NCBI GenBank assembly: GCA_016840025.1
Contig: JAEOTF010000056.1
Location: 1-6,562, forward strand
DNA: 6,562 nt
Reading direction: 5' to 3'
From: Candidatus Hodarchaeota archaeon
GTDB taxonomy: Archaea > Asgardarchaeota > Heimdallarchaeia > Hodarchaeales > YT1-039
Every line of letters begins with the position of its first letter. Positions within the stretch are counted from its first letter, which is position 1. Under the pieces are notes generated by a model that made no database searches, was not told where the DNA came from, and was given only the letters and a program-made list of their open reading frames with translations. Below, one piece after another: positions 5,419-6,562 of the stretch. The translations under genes were made by a program, and so were the position numbers.

Positions 5419-5619
5419 CTAACTTCCTTGCACCGTAGTGAGCTGATTGAGACTAGTAGTCCCTTCTATAGCCAGATTTTCAATTAGTAGTAGGGCTTGA
5501 AGTGCTTTCCGTATTGCGTCTGCTCTGGAATCATAGGTTCCTTGTCTAACAAGCTCATCAAGTTCTGCGAGGAGTTGTGTAGAGAGTCTAAAGCTTATGA
5601 GTGCCACGAAGATCCCCAT
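5419..5619 (-). CDS. Ribbon-helix-helix (CopG/ParD-type) DNA-binding protein
   Basis: The 66-residue product matches the ribbon-helix-helix fold. A short strand (ALISFRLS, 6-13) would insert into the DNA major groove as a dimer. Helix 1 (about 14-26, TQLLAELDELVRQ) follows, then the turn GTYDSRADAIR (27-37), whose SR-x-x-AIR pattern is a family hallmark, and helix 2 (about 32-45). The last 20 residues are polar and may be flexible. The protein probably acts as a homodimeric transcriptional regulator, perhaps of itself and neighbours. No toxin gene is adjacent, so an antitoxin role is unsupported. ATG 5617-5619 suits a TATA box 24 bases upstream (leaderless message); GTG at codon 5 is an alternative start with GGGGAT just before it. 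Confidence 0.88.
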   Translation of the reverse strand: MGIFVALISFRLSTQLLAELDELVRQGTYDSRADAIRKALQALLLIENLAIEGTTSLNQLTTVQGS

Positions 5620-5636
5620 AGCACTGTTAAGATGAT

Positions 5637-5648
5637 TTACATAAAAAG
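5637..5648 (-). promoter_or_regulatory. TATA-like box of the RHH gene
   Basis: TTTTTATGTAAA on the minus strand is centred about 24 bases before the ATG at 5619, consistent with transcription starting at or next to the start codon. Confidence 0.4.
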
Positions 5649-5862
5649 GTTCGCTAATGTGGTAAGATTTTTCCCCTACACATTTTTAAATGAATCCTGT
5701 AAGTGGCTTGGGAAGGGAGAGAAAGAAAGGAAAAAATGAATAGAAAAAGTTACTCCGATATTGAATAATCCGAAGACATAGTTGCTGGTTAATAGGGTTA
5801 TTTGTTTTGTTGTTTGTATCTTTAATCAGCTAGACTTCGAGAACACTAAAATGGGAAATATA
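5649..5862. other. Non-coding region with a purine tract
   Basis: I see no gene here. Bases 5710-5736 are all purine on the plus strand (27 nt). This tract ends at an ATG (5737) opening a frame of only nine codons before TAA. On the minus strand it is a T/C-rich tract that could end a transcript. The rest is unremarkable AT-rich DNA. Confidence 0.4.
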
Positions 5863-6053
5863 GCGACAAAATGTGTATCATAAGAATTAAACGCGACACA
5901 ATTTATAATTTAAAAAATAGAACCATTTATACTCCTTTTTGCAGCATTTCAAGGTCTATTTTAAAGATTATCTCATCTCTATTTGAGAGTTGAAACTATT
6001 TTAACATGCTATAATTTTGTCGTATCTTTTCTCTATCATAATAATTTTGTCGC
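5863..6053. repeat. Nested inverted repeat with paired boxes 30 bp apart
   Basis: GCGACAAAAT (5863-5872) is perfectly inverted as ATTTTGTCGC (6044-6053). A second left box, GCGACACAATT, starts exactly 30 bases inside (5893). A second right box, ATTTTGTCGT (6014-6023), lies exactly 30 bases inside the right end; ATAATTTTGTCG recurs at 6011-6022 and 6041-6052. About 110 bases of AT-rich sequence separate the inner boxes. No coding sequence or target-site duplication is evident. It could be a small non-autonomous mobile element, a multi-site regulator target, or a replication or partition site. Confidence 0.5.
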
Positions 6054-6086
6054 ACCTTGCGTGTAAACGAACATAACCCACCAAAA

Positions 6087-6127
6087 GCGGATAATCTGTT
6101 TTATTATCGCAAAAGACCGCGATTTTT
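6087..6127 (+). promoter_or_regulatory. Attenuator-like pair of exclusive hairpins
   Basis: GCGGATAAT (6087-6095) can pair, with one bulge, with ATTATCGC (6103-6110). The ATCGC part (6106-6110) can instead pair with GCGAT (6119-6123), followed by T-run 6123-6127. The two folds exclude each other, and the second is terminator-shaped. It lies about 60 bases before the small membrane-protein frame. Confidence 0.25.
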
Positions 6128-6183
6128 CTCTCTATCAGTGTGAAGTCAGCGGAAATCTAAATAAAATTAAATTATATAATGAG

Positions 6184-6420
6184 ATGGGTCTTATTCAGAT
6201 CCTCACGATAACTCCTCCTAATTACCTGTTAAATCTTGAAAAACTTCGAGATAAGGTCTTCTTTTCCCTTTTCTCTTTTGATGTTTGGTTAGTTGGCTTT
6301 CAAAAAATGTGGTATGTAATTCTAAGCTTTACTTGGAAAGCAGCTATAGCAGTCATTTGGATAGTACGGATTGTTGAATTTATAATTCTGCTGTGGAGTT
6401 TAGTGATGCTATATTTCTAG
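6184..6420 (+). CDS. Small hydrophobic membrane protein, unrecognised
   Basis: A 78-codon frame from ATG 6184 to TAG 6418-6420. After a polar start (MGLIQILTITPPNYLLNLEK), residues about 25-40 and 43-78 are strongly hydrophobic and aromatic (FDVWLVGF, WYVILSF, AAIAVIWIV, IILLWSLVMLYF), suggesting two or three membrane segments with few charges (K41, K51, R62, E65). I do not recognise a family. The start is uncertain: no Shine-Dalgarno is evident, and the only other in-frame ATG, 6307, would leave a 37-residue peptide. A hairpin right after the stop supports a transcribed unit, as does hydrophobicity unlikely in random AT-rich DNA with this few charges. It may still be spurious. Confidence 0.42.
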   Translation: MGLIQILTITPPNYLLNLEKLRDKVFFSLFSFDVWLVGFQKMWYVILSFTWKAAIAVIWIVRIVEFIILLWSLVMLYF

Positions 6421-6449
6421 AATTGTAATCATAAATTACGACAAATTCT
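6419..6449 (+). terminator. Hairpin after the small membrane-protein frame
   Basis: AGAATT (6419-6424) pairs with AATTCT (6444-6449), and GTAAT (6425-6429) pairs with ATTAC (6435-6439), leaving a 4-nt bulge (GACA) and a 5-nt loop. The sequence beyond is T/C-rich, with a run of five T at 6473-6477. It starts at the stop codon of the preceding frame. Confidence 0.35.
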
Positions 6450-6562
6450 TCTCTCAGTCTTTTCTTCAATTATTTTTACTTTTCCTTTGACTTTAAACGA
6501 AAAAAAGCTTGAACGGTCCTCTATTTAAAACAAGTCAGAGATGCATGCTTTATTTCAGTGAC
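6450..6562. other. Right-end sequence, no gene seen
   Basis: Pyrimidine-rich plus strand, then AT-rich sequence. A minus-strand frame open for only 13 codons enters from the right edge and meets TAG, with a T-run (minus strand) about 20 bases beyond it; this could be the last few codons of a gene outside the window but cannot be judged. Confidence 0.3.

Larger units (their letters stand above)
5117..5462 (-). pseudogene. Possible frameshifted gene remnant between RHH and Rab-like genes
   Basis: Two minus-strand frames are open in succession here. One runs stop-free for about 80 codons and ends at TGA 5214-5216, with protein-like text such as RQYWYNLQNIYGN and KVKRYGHWNDKG. Another, from 5272 to TAG 5117-5119 (51 codons), reads for example KVLFYRLPEDFETFLRYK. 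They overlap by about 60 bases, so one frameshift would join them. Neither has a convincing start. The first overlaps the end of the RHH gene and its terminator, which argues against an intact gene. I do not recognise the family. It may be a chance pair of open frames. Confidence 0.22.

Noticed and set aside
5419..5619. Antitoxin of a toxin-antitoxin pair
   Set aside because: No toxin-like gene (RelE/ParE or PIN) is adjacent on either side; the downstream side has a terminator immediately after the stop.
5497..5739. Plus-strand 80-codon frame opposite the RHH gene
   Set aside because: It overlaps the well-supported RHH gene and its promoter and terminator fit the minus strand; product composition is not domain-like.
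5863..6053. CRISPR repeats
   Set aside because: Matching boxes are only about 10-12 bp, two are inverted relative to the others, and the interval between inner boxes is about 110 bp.
5863..6053. Archaeal Orc1/Cdc6 origin recognition boxes
   Set aside because: The boxes lack the G-rich tail of known ORB elements and no orc1/cdc6 gene is in the window, so an origin call is not supported, only possible.
6438..6447. ACGACAAATT as a fifth box of the nested repeat
   Set aside because: The match is partial, it lacks a partner 30 bp away, and it is part of the hairpin after the small membrane-protein frame.

Overview
The window most likely comes from an Asgard archaeon (Promethearchaeota). Two eukaryote-like small GTPases lie close together: a Rab/Ras-type protein, and an Arf-type protein with an extra C-terminal domain that resembles a longin-like (profilin-fold) sensor. 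Archaeal-style TATA boxes and short or leaderless 5' ends recur. DNA outside the NHL gene is strongly AT-rich. I cannot resolve the lineage below Asgard, and no rRNA or tRNA gene is visible.

Layout. Positions 1-214 are less AT-rich and hold a frame, open from the left edge, that resembles a degenerate GRF-type zinc ribbon, followed by a terminator-like hairpin. Positions 416-1888 (+) carry a surface protein: N-terminal signal or lipoprotein sequence, six NHL repeats forming a predicted six-bladed beta-propeller, an Ig-like domain and a C-terminal membrane anchor. One in-frame TAA in the first blade splits this gene in two. Every recognisable gene from 2093 to 5619 is on the minus strand. In transcription order they are a ribbon-helix-helix (RHH) regulator (5619-5419), the Rab-like GTPase (5077-4529), the Arf-like/longin-like fusion (4222-3227, perhaps starting further upstream) and a PflA-like radical SAM enzyme (3130-2093). 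The right end (5620-6562) is mostly non-coding. It holds a nested inverted-repeat structure, a possible attenuator and one short membrane-protein frame.

How the parts may work together. The two GTPases plausibly belong to one membrane or signalling module, the fused C-terminal domain acting as a built-in partner surface. The genes are separated by 96-342 bases and each has its own candidate promoter, so a single operon is not supported. Several promoters carry dyads that could be operators, and the RHH protein is the only DNA-binding regulator in view. The radical SAM enzyme has no visible substrate protein here.

The points most worth checking are the nonsense codon in the propeller gene, the 26-codon reading frame overlapping the Arf-like gene's GTG start, the operator-like sites bracketing that gene's TATA box, the Arf-like/longin-like fusion, and the four-box inverted structure at 5863-6053.
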